A stretch of DNA of 42,388 nt from Bacteroidota bacterium. GTDB lineage: Bacteria; Bacteroidota; Bacteroidia; Flavobacteriales; Flavobacteriaceae. Numbering within the stretch: position 1 is the stretch's first letter; the number at the start of each line of letters is the position of its first letter. The stretch is from positions 1 to 42,388 of the forward strand of contig JAEWCF010000048.1 of assembly GCA_023390775.1 (NCBI GenBank), written 5' to 3'. Shown piece by piece: positions 8,200 to 16,476 of the stretch. The position numbers and the translations under genes were made by a program. The notes under the pieces are model-generated. The model was not told the DNA's origin, did not search any database, and saw nothing but the letters and a program-made list of their open reading frames with translations.

Positions 8200-9663
8200 A
8201 TGAGCCAAGAAATACGCAACCTTGAACCCAAAGCCCTCTGGAACAAATTCGCCGACCTCAATGCCGTACCGCGCCCCTCGAAAAAGGAGGATCGCGTCAT
8301 CGAGTTCATGAAGGAATTCGGCAAGGGGCTCGGGCTGGAGACATTTGAGGACGAAATCCGCAACGTCATTATCCGCAAACCGGCCACACCCGGCATGGAA
8401 AACCGCAAACCCATCGTCATGCAGGGCCACCTGGACATGGTCCACCAAAAAAACAGCGATACAAAGTTCGATTTCGATACCCAGGGGATTGAGATGTACG
8501 TCGACGGCGACTGGGTCCGTGCCCGCGGTACGACCCTCGGTGCCGACAACGGCCTTGGAGTCGCCACCATCATGGCCATTCTCGAATCGAAAGACATCCC
8601 GCATCCCGCACTTGAAGCGCTCTTCACCATCGACGAGGAAACCGGGATGACCGGCGCGCTAAACCTTAAGGGCGGCGTGCTTCAGGGCGAAATCCTGCTC
8701 AACCTCGATACCGAGGAAGACGATGAAATCGACATCGGGTGTGCGGGAGGAGTTGACGTCACCGCTACGCGCGCCTATAACGAGGAAGAAACCCCTGAAG
8801 GATCCGTGGGTTATACGATTTCCGTCAAGGGCCTGACGGGCGGGCATTCGGGGATGGACATCCACAAGGGATTGGGCAACGCCAACAAGATCATGAACCG
8901 GTTGCTTTTTGACGGGTTTGAGAATTTCGGGTTGCAAATTTCCGAAATCGACGGCGGAAGCCTTCGCAACGCCATCCCGCGCGAGAGCGTCGCCAAGGTA
9001 ATTATCGCATCGATTTACGATGAGGCATTCGTTTTCGACATGCAGGAAGTGATAGGCGACATCAAGGCCGAATTCAACACCACCGAACCCAACCTCACCA
9101 TCGAGATCACGAAATCGGAACTCCCTGCAAAGGTCATGGACCTGGGCGTTCAGGAAGGGCTTATCCGCGCCATTTACACGGCGCACAACGGCGTTTACCG
9201 CATGAGCGCCGACATGGCAGACCTGGTCGAGACCTCAAACAATATCGCGCGCGTCGTGGTGAAAGACGGGCAGATCTCGGTGGGATGCCTGACACGGAGC
9301 TCGGTGGAGAGTTCAAAATTCGATCTGGCCAACGCGCTTCGTTCGGCGTTCGAATTGATGGGGTGCGAGGTCACCTACACCGGTAGTTACCCAGGCTGGA
9401 CGCCAAACGTGAATTCGGAAATACTTAAAGTCCTGGTTGATATCTACAAGAAACAGAACAACGTGGAGCCTCGTGTCGTCGCCTGCCACGCCGGCCTGGA
9501 GTGCGGCATCATCGGCACCAACTATCCAAAGATGGAGATGATATCCTTTGGCCCTACGATCCACGGCGCACATTCGCCGGACGAGCGCGCGAGCATCTCA
9601 TCGGCACAGAAGTATTGGAGGTTCGTGTTGGAGATTTTGAGGAATATACCAGTGAAGAATTAG
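8200..9663 (+). CDS. pepD: Aminoacyl-histidine dipeptidase / cytosol non-specific dipeptidase
   Basis: A 487-residue M20C-family zinc dipeptidase that hydrolyses Xaa-His and other dipeptides in the cytosol, the normal length for PepD. Metal-site motifs run in order: QGHLDMVHQ (about residues 75-83), GADNGLG (about 114-120), DEETGMTG (about 145-152, with the catalytic Glu), NLDTEED (about 168-174) and the C-terminal HGAHSPDER (about 456-464). The lid/dimerisation domain lies in the middle, starting near GGHSGMDIHKGLGNANK. Start chosen at 8200 (MSQEIRNLEPKALW), the conserved N-terminus, though the frame is open further up. Monocistronic, with its own promoter. Confidence 0.92.
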   Translation: MSQEIRNLEPKALWNKFADLNAVPRPSKKEDRVIEFMKEFGKGLGLETFEDEIRNVIIRKPATPGMENRKPIVMQGHLDMVHQKNSDTKFDFDTQGIEMYVDGDWVRARGTTLGADNGLGVATIMAILESKDIPHPALEALFTIDEETGMTGALNLKGGVLQGEILLNLDTEEDDEIDIGCAGGVDVTATRAYNEEETPEGSVGYTISVKGLTGGHSGMDIHKGLGNANKIMNRLLFDGFENFGLQISEIDGGSLRNAIPRESVAKVIIASIYDEAFVFDMQEVIGDIKAEFNTTEPNLTIEITKSELPAKVMDLGVQEGLIRAIYTAHNGVYRMSADMADLVETSNNIARVVVKDGQISVGCLTRSSVESSKFDLANALRSAFELMGCEVTYTGSYPGWTPNVNSEILKVLVDIYKKQNNVEPRVVACHAGLECGIIGTNYPKMEMISFGPTIHGAHSPDERASISSAQKYWRFVLEILRNIPVKN

Positions 9664-9730
9664 CCACTCGAGGCGAAGCCGAACTGAACGCAGCGATAGC
9701 GAAGTTAATTTGCAAATTAGCAAATTAGGA

Positions 9731-9803
9731 AATGTACCAATTACCTTAAAAGGTTTTCAGGAGGTAATTGGTATATTTTTACATTAAACAATTGGTACAT
9801 TAA
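9731..9803. repeat. Octamer-phased inverted repeat, copy A
   Basis: The left arm AATGTACCAATT (9731-9742) is a perfect inverted repeat of AATTGGTACATT (9790-9801). The inner left sequence ACCAATTACCT (9736-9746) also pairs with AGGTAATTGGT (9762-9772), so the left arm has two alternative partners. The same plan recurs at 9887-9979, 13494-13567 and 16477-16573. Confidence 0.75.
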
Positions 9804-9876
9804 CTAGCCCCGATGGAAGCGGCAGCCCGCAGCGACGCAGGAGCGAGGACTATAGCGGACAGCGGGAAACAGCTCC
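9804..9876 (+). repeat. REP-like dispersed element (CTAGCCCCGATGGAAGCGGC type)
   Basis: It begins CTAGCCCCGATGGAAGC and ends GCGGACAGCGGGAAACAGC. The 5' half recurs inverted at 34764-34797, and a divergent form is at 26078-26130. I recall similar elements as common between genes in Flavobacterium genomes. Confidence 0.55.
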
Positions 9877-9886
9877 AAATAAAATG

Positions 9887-9979
9887 TGTAAATGGTGCCA
9901 ATATACCAATTGACCTAATAGCTTCTCTTTAGGTAAGGTATATTGTTACATTAAATAATTGGTAAATTGAATAACAGGT
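9887..9979. repeat. Octamer-phased inverted repeat, copy B (degenerate)
   Basis: It contains AATATACCAATTGACCT on the left and TTTAGGTAAGGTATATT plus AATTGGTAAATT on the right. It is close to copy D in order but carries more mismatches. It ends 3 bp from the PepSY stop codon. Confidence 0.6.
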
Positions 9980-9982
9980 ACA

Positions 9983-11128
9983 TCAAGCAGTTGCCAGCAC
10001 GGCCTTTTTCTTTTCCTTCTTGCGGCGGCCGTACCAAATCATGAATCCGGTTACGGGGAGCGACGCAATGAGCAGGCTGAACAGGAACGCGAGGATCTTT
10101 CCGGGAAGCCCCAGGACGGCGCCCGTGTGGATGTCGTAGTTCATGCGGAAGAGCTTGTCGGCGGGACTGGCTTCTTCAAAGCGCCCGAAAACGTGGTTGA
10201 CTTTTCGCTCCTCGAGCGTGTTTTTGTCAAAGTACCGATAGTCGATTTTCCAGTAGGTCCCGGCATCCGGGTTTGCATTGGCGGCAAGGGATGAATTTGG
10301 AGTTTCCGGCGGATGGACCTCGATGGACTGGGCGTTTGGATACTCGCGCTGCATCTTGAGCCATACCGCATCGAGAGGATTGTCGACTTTGGCCGTTTGG
10401 CCCGGCAATGATCCCGGATCTTCATAGACAAGCGACTGTTTTCCGCCGAGCGCATTGTAATAGCCTTGCGCGAACCATTCAAATCCCCAGACAAGTCCGG
10501 TAATGGCAAAGATCAGCCCGACCGAGCAGATGTAAAAGCCCGTCACGTTGTGGAGGTCGTAGTTTTTTCGTTTCCACTTCATGCCTTCCTTCCATCTAAA
10601 CCAAAAGCGCTGGCGGGCGGCCTTTCGGTTCTTGGGCCACCACAGGATGATTCCGCTGATGACCATGAAAAGGAATACCAGCGTGGCCGATGCGACTACC
10701 GTCTGTCCGATTTCATGTGGCAGCCACAGGTAAAAGTGCCCGTCAAGGATAAACCTGAAAAATCCCGAAAATTGGTCGGTGAACTGTAGTACCTCTCCCG
10801 TATAGGGGTTGAGGTAGATGATGTAGTAGTATTCGGGGTCGTAATTGTAGAAGATGGCTTCGGCGGCGCGGTCCGGCGTGCGGTATTGAATGGCGTGCAG
10901 GGTCTTGTTCGGCAATTCGGCGCGCGCGATGGCCTCGAGCTTTGACGGAAGCATGAAAGGCTCCTGCCGGGCCTCGACATGCCTGAATTCCTGGGTCATG
11001 TCCTGGATTTCTTCCTGAAAGGCATAGATGCAGCCCGTGATGGCGATAATAAACACGATGGTCCCGGAAATCATCCCGAGCCACAGGTGCAAAACGCGTA
11101 TCGTCTTTTTAAAACCGGATTTCTTCAT
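9983..11128 (-). CDS. PepSY-domain membrane protein (putative siderophore/heme reductase)
   Basis: A 381-residue inner-membrane protein of the PepSY-associated TM family. Helices lie at about residues 14-38, 140-160, 190-215 and 345-365, with periplasmic PepSY-like regions between. Conserved histidines near helix ends (RVLHLWLG, YDLHNVTGFY, YDIHTGAVLGLPGK) could carry heme. Characterised relatives such as FoxB and FegB act with siderophore receptors and are thought to reduce ferric siderophores. Its position directly behind a TonB-dependent siderophore receptor supports that role here (inference). Start chosen at 11128 (MKKSGFKKTIRVLHLW), because upstream codons run back into a terminator hairpin. 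That hairpin separates it from the receptor and probably lowers its expression. Confidence 0.8.
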   Translation of the reverse strand: MKKSGFKKTIRVLHLWLGMISGTIVFIIAITGCIYAFQEEIQDMTQEFRHVEARQEPFMLPSKLEAIARAELPNKTLHAIQYRTPDRAAEAIFYNYDPEYYYIIYLNPYTGEVLQFTDQFSGFFRFILDGHFYLWLPHEIGQTVVASATLVFLFMVISGIILWWPKNRKAARQRFWFRWKEGMKWKRKNYDLHNVTGFYICSVGLIFAITGLVWGFEWFAQGYYNALGGKQSLVYEDPGSLPGQTAKVDNPLDAVWLKMQREYPNAQSIEVHPPETPNSSLAANANPDAGTYWKIDYRYFDKNTLEERKVNHVFGRFEEASPADKLFRMNYDIHTGAVLGLPGKILAFLFSLLIASLPVTGFMIWYGRRKKEKKKAVLATA

Positions 11129-11131
11129 ATC

Positions 11132-11164
11132 AAAAAAAGCCCCCCGGAAATGGTCCGGGGAGCC
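11132..11164 (-). terminator. Intra-operon terminator or attenuator
   Basis: On the minus strand the stem CCCCGGA / TCCGGGG with a short loop is followed by seven T. It lies between the receptor stop (11177) and the PepSY start (11128), so only part of the receptor transcripts should read into the PepSY gene. Confidence 0.75.
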
Positions 11165-11176
11165 AAAACAAAACAA

Positions 11177-13330
11177 TTAAAACTTATAGGTCAGGCCAGC
11201 CACCAGCGAGCGCATCCTCTGGGGTGTAACGGTGGACCAGCCGGTATAGTATTTCTCGTTGGTCAGGTTGTTGAGCTTCAGGCTCACCAAAAACTTTTCT
11301 GAATTGTACGACAGCGCCGAATTGAGCACCGTATACGATGGCAGTTCAAAAGTGCCGATGTTGGAACGGTTGAGTGTCTTGTGCTCGCTGGCGTGGTTTC
11401 CGCCGAAACCGATGCCGAAGCCGCGCAGCTTGCCGCTGGTCAGGGCGTAGTTGGCCCAGAAGTTCAGCATCGTCTCGGGGCCTGCCTCTTCAGGGCGCAT
11501 GCCGATGTAACCTCCGTCGGTGGCATCGCGCAGGACCTCGCTGTCATTGTGGCTGAATCCGGCCACCAGGTTAAGCCCGATGATGGGATTCGCGGTGATG
11601 CTGACCTCGACGCCCTTGCTTTCCACCTCTCCGCCCTGGATAAAGTTGTTGATGTTGTTGGGATCGGCCATCAGGCGATTGTCCACGATGATATTGTAAT
11701 AGCTTGCAGATGCCACGATTTTGTCCTTGAAAAGGTTTGCCTTGATCCCGAATTCGTACTGATTGGCCTGCTCGGGATCGAAAATGACCGTGCGGGTGTT
11801 GCTTCCGTCAACGTCGCTGACTTCGGCGGGGGCAAGGTTCATGAAACCGTTCATGTAATTGGCAAAGACCGAAAGCTTGTCCTTGATCGGTTGGTAAACG
11901 AGGCCGAATTTTGGCGAAAACGCCGTCTGGCCTTTGATGTCCTCGGTAGCGTACATAGCCTTGCCCTTGAAATGGTCCACGCGGATGCTCGCCATGGCCG
12001 AGAGGGTGGAAGTAAAGTTGAAGACATCCGAAACATAGGCGCTGTACACCTCGTTCACCGCGCTCGAATTGCCTTCAAAGGAACCCACGAGCAAATTGTC
12101 GACGCCCGCCTGGGTCAAATCTCCGGTGTCATTGGCATCGGCAAGCGAAACGATTCCGTTGGCCACCCATCCCGACGATGAATTGCGGATGTCCGAACGG
12201 TAAAAATCGGCACCGATTACCATCCGGTTGCGGAAACCGCCGATGGAGAAGTCACCGATGAAATTTTGCTGGATGTCCATGGCCAGGGTCTCGCCGTTGC
12301 GCTTGGAGATGTAGCGGGTAAAATCATTGCCATTGGCCGAATCCCAAAGGTAGGAATAGTAGCCGTCGGTCTTGGTATTGCTGCGCGAGAGGACGGTCTG
12401 TGAGGTCCAGAAAGGGTTGATCTTATAGAACATCTGCGCCTGCAGGCTGTAGGTCGGGTTCTTGATGGTCAGGTCGTTGGAGGTGAATGAACGGCTGTAA
12501 TTCTGCTCAAAAATATCGATGCTTGAGAACGACAGCGGCGAGTAGCGGCTCAGGAAAATCATGGGCGCAAGGGCCGATTCGCGAGAGGTGATCTCGGTGT
12601 TGATCTGGAACGACAGGCGCTCGTTCACCGTGTAGTGAAGCGAGGGCGCAAAAAAGAACGATTTCCCGAACCCCGCATCCTGAAAGCTGTTCTCCGACTG
12701 AAACGCCGTGTTGACGCGCATGAAGACATTGTTTTTCTCGAGCGGGATGTTGACGTCGGCGGTGATGCGATCCAGCCCGTAGGTCCCGGCGTTGTAGGAA
12801 ACCTCGCCACCAAAGGCATTGTACGGTTTTTTGGTGACGATGTTGATGAGTCCTCCGTATGAAATGACGCTGCTGCCAAACAAGGTTCCGGAGGGCCCCT
12901 TGATCACTTCGATATTGTCCACGTTGATGGGATCGATCGCGCCGTTGTTTATGGCCGGAAGCCCGTTAATCATGGTGGGCTGTACGGCGAATCCGCGCAT
13001 GGAGTAGAATTCGGCGCCGTCACCGCCGCGTCCTGTGGATTCCCAAAGCCTGGATACCCCGGTGGCGTTTTTTAACGCGTCGCCAAAATTGGTGATGACC
13101 TGTTCCTTGAGCAATTCGGCCGAGACAACGTTGTAAACCTGCGGGTTCTCGATGTCCTTTAGCGGCATCTTCGACACGGTTACGCTCTCGGCGCGGTGGT
13201 ACTTATTTTGTTTTCCGTTGATTTGAACTTCCTGCAATTGCAGCGTGTCTTGTTGCGTTTGATTGACCGGCTCCTGCGCCCATGCCGAGATCCCGGCAAG
13301 AAGGCTAAGGAATAAAACTGGTTTTTTCAT
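11177..13330 (-). CDS. TonB-dependent siderophore receptor (1)
   Basis: A 717-residue outer-membrane receptor of the FecA/FhuA siderophore class. A signal peptide (MKKPVLFLSLLAGISAWA) is followed by a short linker and a plug domain at about 50-170 (VVSAELLKEQVITNFGDAL, then FYSMRGFAV, then IEVIKGPSGTLFGSS and GGLINIVTKKP). A 22-strand barrel of about 540 residues ends in the aromatic LTYKF typical of outer-membrane insertion. There is no N-terminal carboxypeptidase-like or signalling domain, so it is not a FecA-type transducer. It is the first gene of a unit with the PepSY protein and is transcribed from a strong promoter flanked by two palindromes. The ligand is unknown. Confidence 0.88.
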   Translation of the reverse strand: MKKPVLFLSLLAGISAWAQEPVNQTQQDTLQLQEVQINGKQNKYHRAESVTVSKMPLKDIENPQVYNVVSAELLKEQVITNFGDALKNATGVSRLWESTGRGGDGAEFYSMRGFAVQPTMINGLPAINNGAIDPINVDNIEVIKGPSGTLFGSSVISYGGLINIVTKKPYNAFGGEVSYNAGTYGLDRITADVNIPLEKNNVFMRVNTAFQSENSFQDAGFGKSFFFAPSLHYTVNERLSFQINTEITSRESALAPMIFLSRYSPLSFSSIDIFEQNYSRSFTSNDLTIKNPTYSLQAQMFYKINPFWTSQTVLSRSNTKTDGYYSYLWDSANGNDFTRYISKRNGETLAMDIQQNFIGDFSIGGFRNRMVIGADFYRSDIRNSSSGWVANGIVSLADANDTGDLTQAGVDNLLVGSFEGNSSAVNEVYSAYVSDVFNFTSTLSAMASIRVDHFKGKAMYATEDIKGQTAFSPKFGLVYQPIKDKLSVFANYMNGFMNLAPAEVSDVDGSNTRTVIFDPEQANQYEFGIKANLFKDKIVASASYYNIIVDNRLMADPNNINNFIQGGEVESKGVEVSITANPIIGLNLVAGFSHNDSEVLRDATDGGYIGMRPEEAGPETMLNFWANYALTSGKLRGFGIGFGGNHASEHKTLNRSNIGTFELPSYTVLNSALSYNSEKFLVSLKLNNLTNEKYYTGWSTVTPQRMRSLVAGLTYKF

Positions 13331-13343
13331 TTGGAAGGAGGAC

Positions 13344-13366
13344 TTATTTAGATTAATTAAAAATAA
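13344..13366. promoter_or_regulatory. Putative iron operator, site 1 (receptor 1)
   Basis: A 23-bp A/T-rich imperfect palindrome with left half TTATTTAGATT, central A and right half ATTAAAAATAA. It covers the expected transcription start of receptor 1. An identical 23-mer stands at 16363-16385. It resembles Fur- or DtxR-family boxes in size and layout; the regulator is not identified. Confidence 0.6.
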
Positions 13367-13371
13367 CGCCG

Positions 13372-13402
13372 CAAATGTATAAAACGATTATACGTTAACA
13401 AA
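13372..13402 (-). promoter_or_regulatory. Promoter of receptor 1
   Basis: On the minus strand TTTG (13399-13402) and TACATTTG (13372-13379) match the Bacteroidota -33/-7 consensus, with 19 bp between TTG and the -7 box. The layout is identical to that at 16391-16421. Confidence 0.75.
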
Positions 13403-13404
13403 GC

Positions 13405-13427
13405 TTATTTAGATTAAATCTTAATAA
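13405..13427. promoter_or_regulatory. Putative iron operator, site 2 (receptor 1)
   Basis: A near-perfect 23-bp palindrome: TTATTTAGATT, central A, AATCTTAATAA (one mismatch). It lies just upstream of the -33 element. The same sequence is at 16424-16446. Confidence 0.65.
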
Positions 13428-13458
13428 AAGTTTTTAAGTCGCTGAGGATGATTAATTA

Positions 13459-13567
13459 GGAAATGAGGAAATTTGAAAATGAGGAAATTTGAAAATGTAA
13501 CAATTACCTAACTAAGCTGCTTTTTAGGTAATTGGTATATTTTCACATTAATCAATTGGTACATTAA
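13459..13567. repeat. Octamer tract and inverted repeat, copy C
   Basis: Alternating octamers AATGAGGA and AATTTGAA (13459-13498) lead in phase into the inverted repeat. The arms are AATGTAACAATT (13494-13505) and AATTGGTACATT (13554-13565), with the inner pair AATTACCTA / TAGGTAATT. It lies between the receptor 1 promoter and the end of the second PepSY gene. Confidence 0.7.
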
Positions 13568-13571
13568 CCGA

Positions 13572-14120
13572 TTAGGCCAATAAAAACAAAAACACCAACG
13601 GAAATACGATTCCTGCCAAAGCCAGTTTCCAGCCTCTTTCCCTGAAGGTGAATTTGCCGTATTTGATCATGACGGCACCGGTCAGGGCGATAATAATAAG
13701 TGACAAGCCGAAGATGTCGGAGTAGTAAATCCACCAGTTTGCGGTGCTCTTGTGCAGCTTCATGGTCTGGCTGATGAGCGGGGTCTTTACAAAGACCACC
13801 ACTTCGCCTTCGCCGGTCTTGAGGTCGATCTCGACATCGTGCTTTTCATAGGACATCCTCAGATTGCCCTTCTTGACATTGTGACGCCTGAATTTGTCCT
13901 CGATCCCAAGTTTCTTGCCGATGTTTTTGACGTAATCCTCTGTAAAGAGTTTCTCGTCCAGCGGCCCGACGTTTATCTGACGGGTTTCGACGGTGTATTT
14001 GTCGGGATGCCAATGCTCGCGGTGATTCATCATGATCCCCGAAAGCGCGAAGGAAATGATCAACCCCAGGTAAAAATAACCAAGGTCACGATGCAGGTTG
14101 CGGATGGTTTTCTGTTTCAT
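13572..14120 (-). CDS. Short PepSY-associated membrane protein
   Basis: A 182-residue inner-membrane protein with helices at about 12-30, 130-150 and 160-180 and a periplasmic PepSY-like domain between (LFTEDYVKNIGKKLG to DLKTGEGEVVVFV). Histidines in NLHRDLGYFYLG and MKLHKSTANWW are at helix borders as in other PepSY-TM proteins. It is about half the length of the protein at 9983-11128 and represents the minimal PepSY-TM form. Its ATG overlaps the stop of receptor 2 (ATGA), so the two are translationally coupled. A role in reducing or processing the imported ferric chelate is inferred from this coupling. Confidence 0.78.
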   Translation of the reverse strand: MKQKTIRNLHRDLGYFYLGLIISFALSGIMMNHREHWHPDKYTVETRQINVGPLDEKLFTEDYVKNIGKKLGIEDKFRRHNVKKGNLRMSYEKHDVEIDLKTGEGEVVVFVKTPLISQTMKLHKSTANWWIYYSDIFGLSLIIIALTGAVMIKYGKFTFRERGWKLALAGIVFPLVFLFLLA

Positions 14121-16363
14121 CAGAATTTGTAGGTTAGGTTGGCCAGAACCTGGCGTGGCGCGATGGGGTTTACACTGTAATTTTCGTGTACGGTGTAATT
14201 AAGCGCGTTGGTAATGTTCGACACCTTGCAGAGGAGCGATATCTTTTTCCAGGCATATCCCGCCGATACATCGATGGTCGTATACCCCGCAATCGGGATG
14301 TCGCGGTCGCGTACGGTTACATCGCCGGTAGCCGCGTCAATGCTGATCTGGTCGTTCCATCCGCCAAAACGGTCGCCGGTGTAATTGCCCAGGGCGCCAA
14401 ACTGCAAGCCCTGTAGTTTTCCGGCCTGCAAGGTGTAAAAGAAGCTCAGGTTGGCGGTATGAGCCGGCGTACGCACGAGGCGGTCTCCCTCGATAAAGCT
14501 TCCGTTGGTTTTGGAAGTCTTGGTGTAACGCATGTCATTGTAGCTGTAACCGGCCATGATGTTGAGCCCGTCAATGGGTTGGCCTGCGATGTCAATTTCA
14601 ACGCCCTTGCTGGTGGTCTCGCCACTCAAAATCTTGACGTTGGTGTCGATGTTGGGCGTGCCGTCGGCCTTGAACTCTGCGGTCTGCGCGAGGTTGCTGT
14701 TGACAATCTGGTAAAGCGTCAGGTTGGTGGTGAGCCTTCCGTTAAAAAACTCCTTCTTGACACCCGCCTCAAACTGGTCGATGATGGAAGGTTCTATCGG
14801 GTCGCCGTCGATGGTAACGCCCGTATTTGGAGTAAACGAGTTGGCATAGCTGGCAAATAAAGACAGGCCGCGGTTGGGCTGGAACACGATTCCGCCTTTT
14901 GGCGTAAAGGCCTGGTCCTTTTTCTTGGCGCCTTCGGTGAGCTCCATCTCCCCGTCGACAAGATTATAGGTGTCCGGAGTGGCTTCCTGCCATGACCAGC
15001 GCAGGCCGGCGAGTACTTTCCACTTTTCGGTCAGGGTGACAAGGTCCTGAAAGTAGATGCCAAAACGATTGGTTTGGGTCTTTACGATTCGGGTGTTGGT
15101 CGAGGTTATCGGCCCCGAACCCTGGTCAAAGTTCTCAAAGTCATAGACGTTCCCCGAACCATAGGTCGTAGGCGAAAGGACAAAAGTGAAGGCCTCGGTA
15201 TTGGAGTTCTCAAAGTCGGCGCCGGTAAAAATCTGATGTTTGACTTTGCCCGTGCTGAATTTCCCCTGTACATAAAGTTGTTGCGCCAGAATATTTTCGA
15301 GGTTTTTGGTTTGGCCCAGCGGTCTTGCCCAATCACCGTTCGCGGCTGGCTGGATCCTTTCGGTACCAAAGGATTCGCGTTTATATCCCTGATAGGCCGT
15401 ATTGAAATTAAGCTCCCAATTCTTGTTGAATTCATGACCGACAAGTGCCGAAACAGACGACTGTACCGTCTTGCCATTTGACCAGTGTGCGCCCAGATAC
15501 AGGTCGCGCGGCAAATCGACGATCTCCTTACCGATGATGGCCGTACCAAAATCAGGCGTCCAGTCGGCGGTAAGGTAATCACCCTGGAGCGTGATGCGGG
15601 TCTTGTCGCTGACCTTGAAGAGAAACGACGGATTCACGTAAAGCCTCTCGTTTTTGACCACGTCGCGGAAGCTCTCTGAATTCTCATAAGATCCCGTAAA
15701 CCGGTAGGCGATGGAGGAACTCAACGGCCCGTAAAAATCAACCGAAGGCTTGTAAAAGGCATAACTTCCGGTCTGCATCGAGACCTCGCCGCTGTGGTTG
15801 AACTGCGGGGTTTTGGTCACCATATTGAGGATTCCGCCCGGAGCGACATTGCCATAAAGCAGTGCAGCGCTTCCTTTGAGGATCTCGACTTTTTCCAACG
15901 ACGAAACCTCCGGGATCGACCCGCTGTTGAACCTGAAACCATTCTTGAACATATTGTTGGCCGACATGTCATAGCCGCGGGAAAAAAGCGATTCCTGAGC
16001 GCCACCGCGCGCTGAACTTACGTACACCCCGTTGGCGTTCTTGACCACTTCGCTCAGGCGGATGGATTGTTGCTGTTTGATGGTTTCGGCTCCGATCACC
16101 TGGACGGCCTGCGGGAGGTCCATTGGCCTGATGCTTGCCCGAACCGCAGCCGGCGGAGTTTGCGGATTGGACTTTACGGTAATGTTTTGGAGGATTTGCC
16201 CGTTTTTATTTTTAACCGTGTCTGACATCGCGGCGTAAAATTCGTCGAGTTCAGCTTGTGTGAGGGGAGACTCCGCTTCGGGTTTGGAAGATTTTTTGAC
16301 CGATGTTTGGGCGGTGGACGAGGCGGCGATCAGCAGCAGGACAGGCAGGAAGAACTTGAGCAT
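14120..16363 (-). CDS. TonB-dependent siderophore receptor (2)
   Basis: A 747-residue outer-membrane siderophore receptor. It has a signal peptide (MLKFFLPVLLLIAASSTA), a 45-residue linker containing a Lys/Ser/Glu-rich stretch, a plug at about 75-195 (LPQAVQVIGAETIKQQQ, then LFSRGYDMSANN, then VEILKGSAALLYGNVAPGG) and a barrel ending in LANLTYKF. It is clearly diverged from receptor 1 (different plug motifs and barrel), so the two probably take different ligands. Yet both use nearly identical promoter/operator blocks. The ATG directly abuts operator site 1. It forms a coupled pair with the short PepSY protein. Confidence 0.88.
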   Translation of the reverse strand: MLKFFLPVLLLIAASSTAQTSVKKSSKPEAESPLTQAELDEFYAAMSDTVKNKNGQILQNITVKSNPQTPPAAVRASIRPMDLPQAVQVIGAETIKQQQSIRLSEVVKNANGVYVSSARGGAQESLFSRGYDMSANNMFKNGFRFNSGSIPEVSSLEKVEILKGSAALLYGNVAPGGILNMVTKTPQFNHSGEVSMQTGSYAFYKPSVDFYGPLSSSIAYRFTGSYENSESFRDVVKNERLYVNPSFLFKVSDKTRITLQGDYLTADWTPDFGTAIIGKEIVDLPRDLYLGAHWSNGKTVQSSVSALVGHEFNKNWELNFNTAYQGYKRESFGTERIQPAANGDWARPLGQTKNLENILAQQLYVQGKFSTGKVKHQIFTGADFENSNTEAFTFVLSPTTYGSGNVYDFENFDQGSGPITSTNTRIVKTQTNRFGIYFQDLVTLTEKWKVLAGLRWSWQEATPDTYNLVDGEMELTEGAKKKDQAFTPKGGIVFQPNRGLSLFASYANSFTPNTGVTIDGDPIEPSIIDQFEAGVKKEFFNGRLTTNLTLYQIVNSNLAQTAEFKADGTPNIDTNVKILSGETTSKGVEIDIAGQPIDGLNIMAGYSYNDMRYTKTSKTNGSFIEGDRLVRTPAHTANLSFFYTLQAGKLQGLQFGALGNYTGDRFGGWNDQISIDAATGDVTVRDRDIPIAGYTTIDVSAGYAWKKISLLCKVSNITNALNYTVHENYSVNPIAPRQVLANLTYKF

Positions 16364-16385
16364 TATTTAGATTAATTAAAAATAA
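16363..16385. promoter_or_regulatory. Putative iron operator, site 1 (receptor 2)
   Basis: The 23-mer is identical to 13344-13366. Its first base is the last base of the start-codon complement, so a bound regulator would cover the start region. Confidence 0.6.
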
Positions 16386-16390
16386 CGCCG

Positions 16391-16421
16391 CAAAAGTAGG
16401 CAAGGATTTTATTTTAACAAA
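16391..16421 (-). promoter_or_regulatory. Promoter of receptor 2
   Basis: On the minus strand TTTG (16418-16421) and TACTTTTG (16391-16398) are spaced exactly as in receptor 1 (19 bp between TTG and the -7 box). The leader would be about 20 bases. Confidence 0.75.
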
Positions 16422-16423
16422 GC

Positions 16424-16446
16424 TTATTTAGATTAAATCTTAATAA
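16424..16446. promoter_or_regulatory. Putative iron operator, site 2 (receptor 2)
   Basis: The 23-bp palindrome is identical to 13405-13427, again immediately upstream of the -33 element. The flanking GCTGAGGATGATTA further upstream is also shared. Confidence 0.65.
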
Positions 16447-16476
16447 AGTTTTTAAGTGGCTGAGGATGATTATTTA

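Larger units (their letters stand above)
9664..9982. repeat. Repeat-filled intergenic region (319 bp)
   Basis: No gene is seen here. In order it holds: a fragment CGAGGCGAAGCCGAA at 9669-9683, identical to the core of the 69-bp repeat at 18310; an octamer-phased tract (AAATTAGC, AAATTAGG, AAATGTAC) leading into inverted-repeat element A (9731-9803); a REP-like element (9804-9876); and degenerate inverted-repeat element B (9887-9979), which abuts the stop of the PepSY gene. Confidence 0.7.

Noticed and set aside
11381..12181. 266-codon open frame antisense to receptor 1
   Set aside because: Composition follows from the receptor codons on the other strand; no family resemblance and no promoter.
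11177..13330. FecA-type signalling receptor linked to the ECF sigma factor at 3812-4306
   Set aside because: Neither receptor has the extra N-terminal signalling domain, and no FecR-like gene is present.
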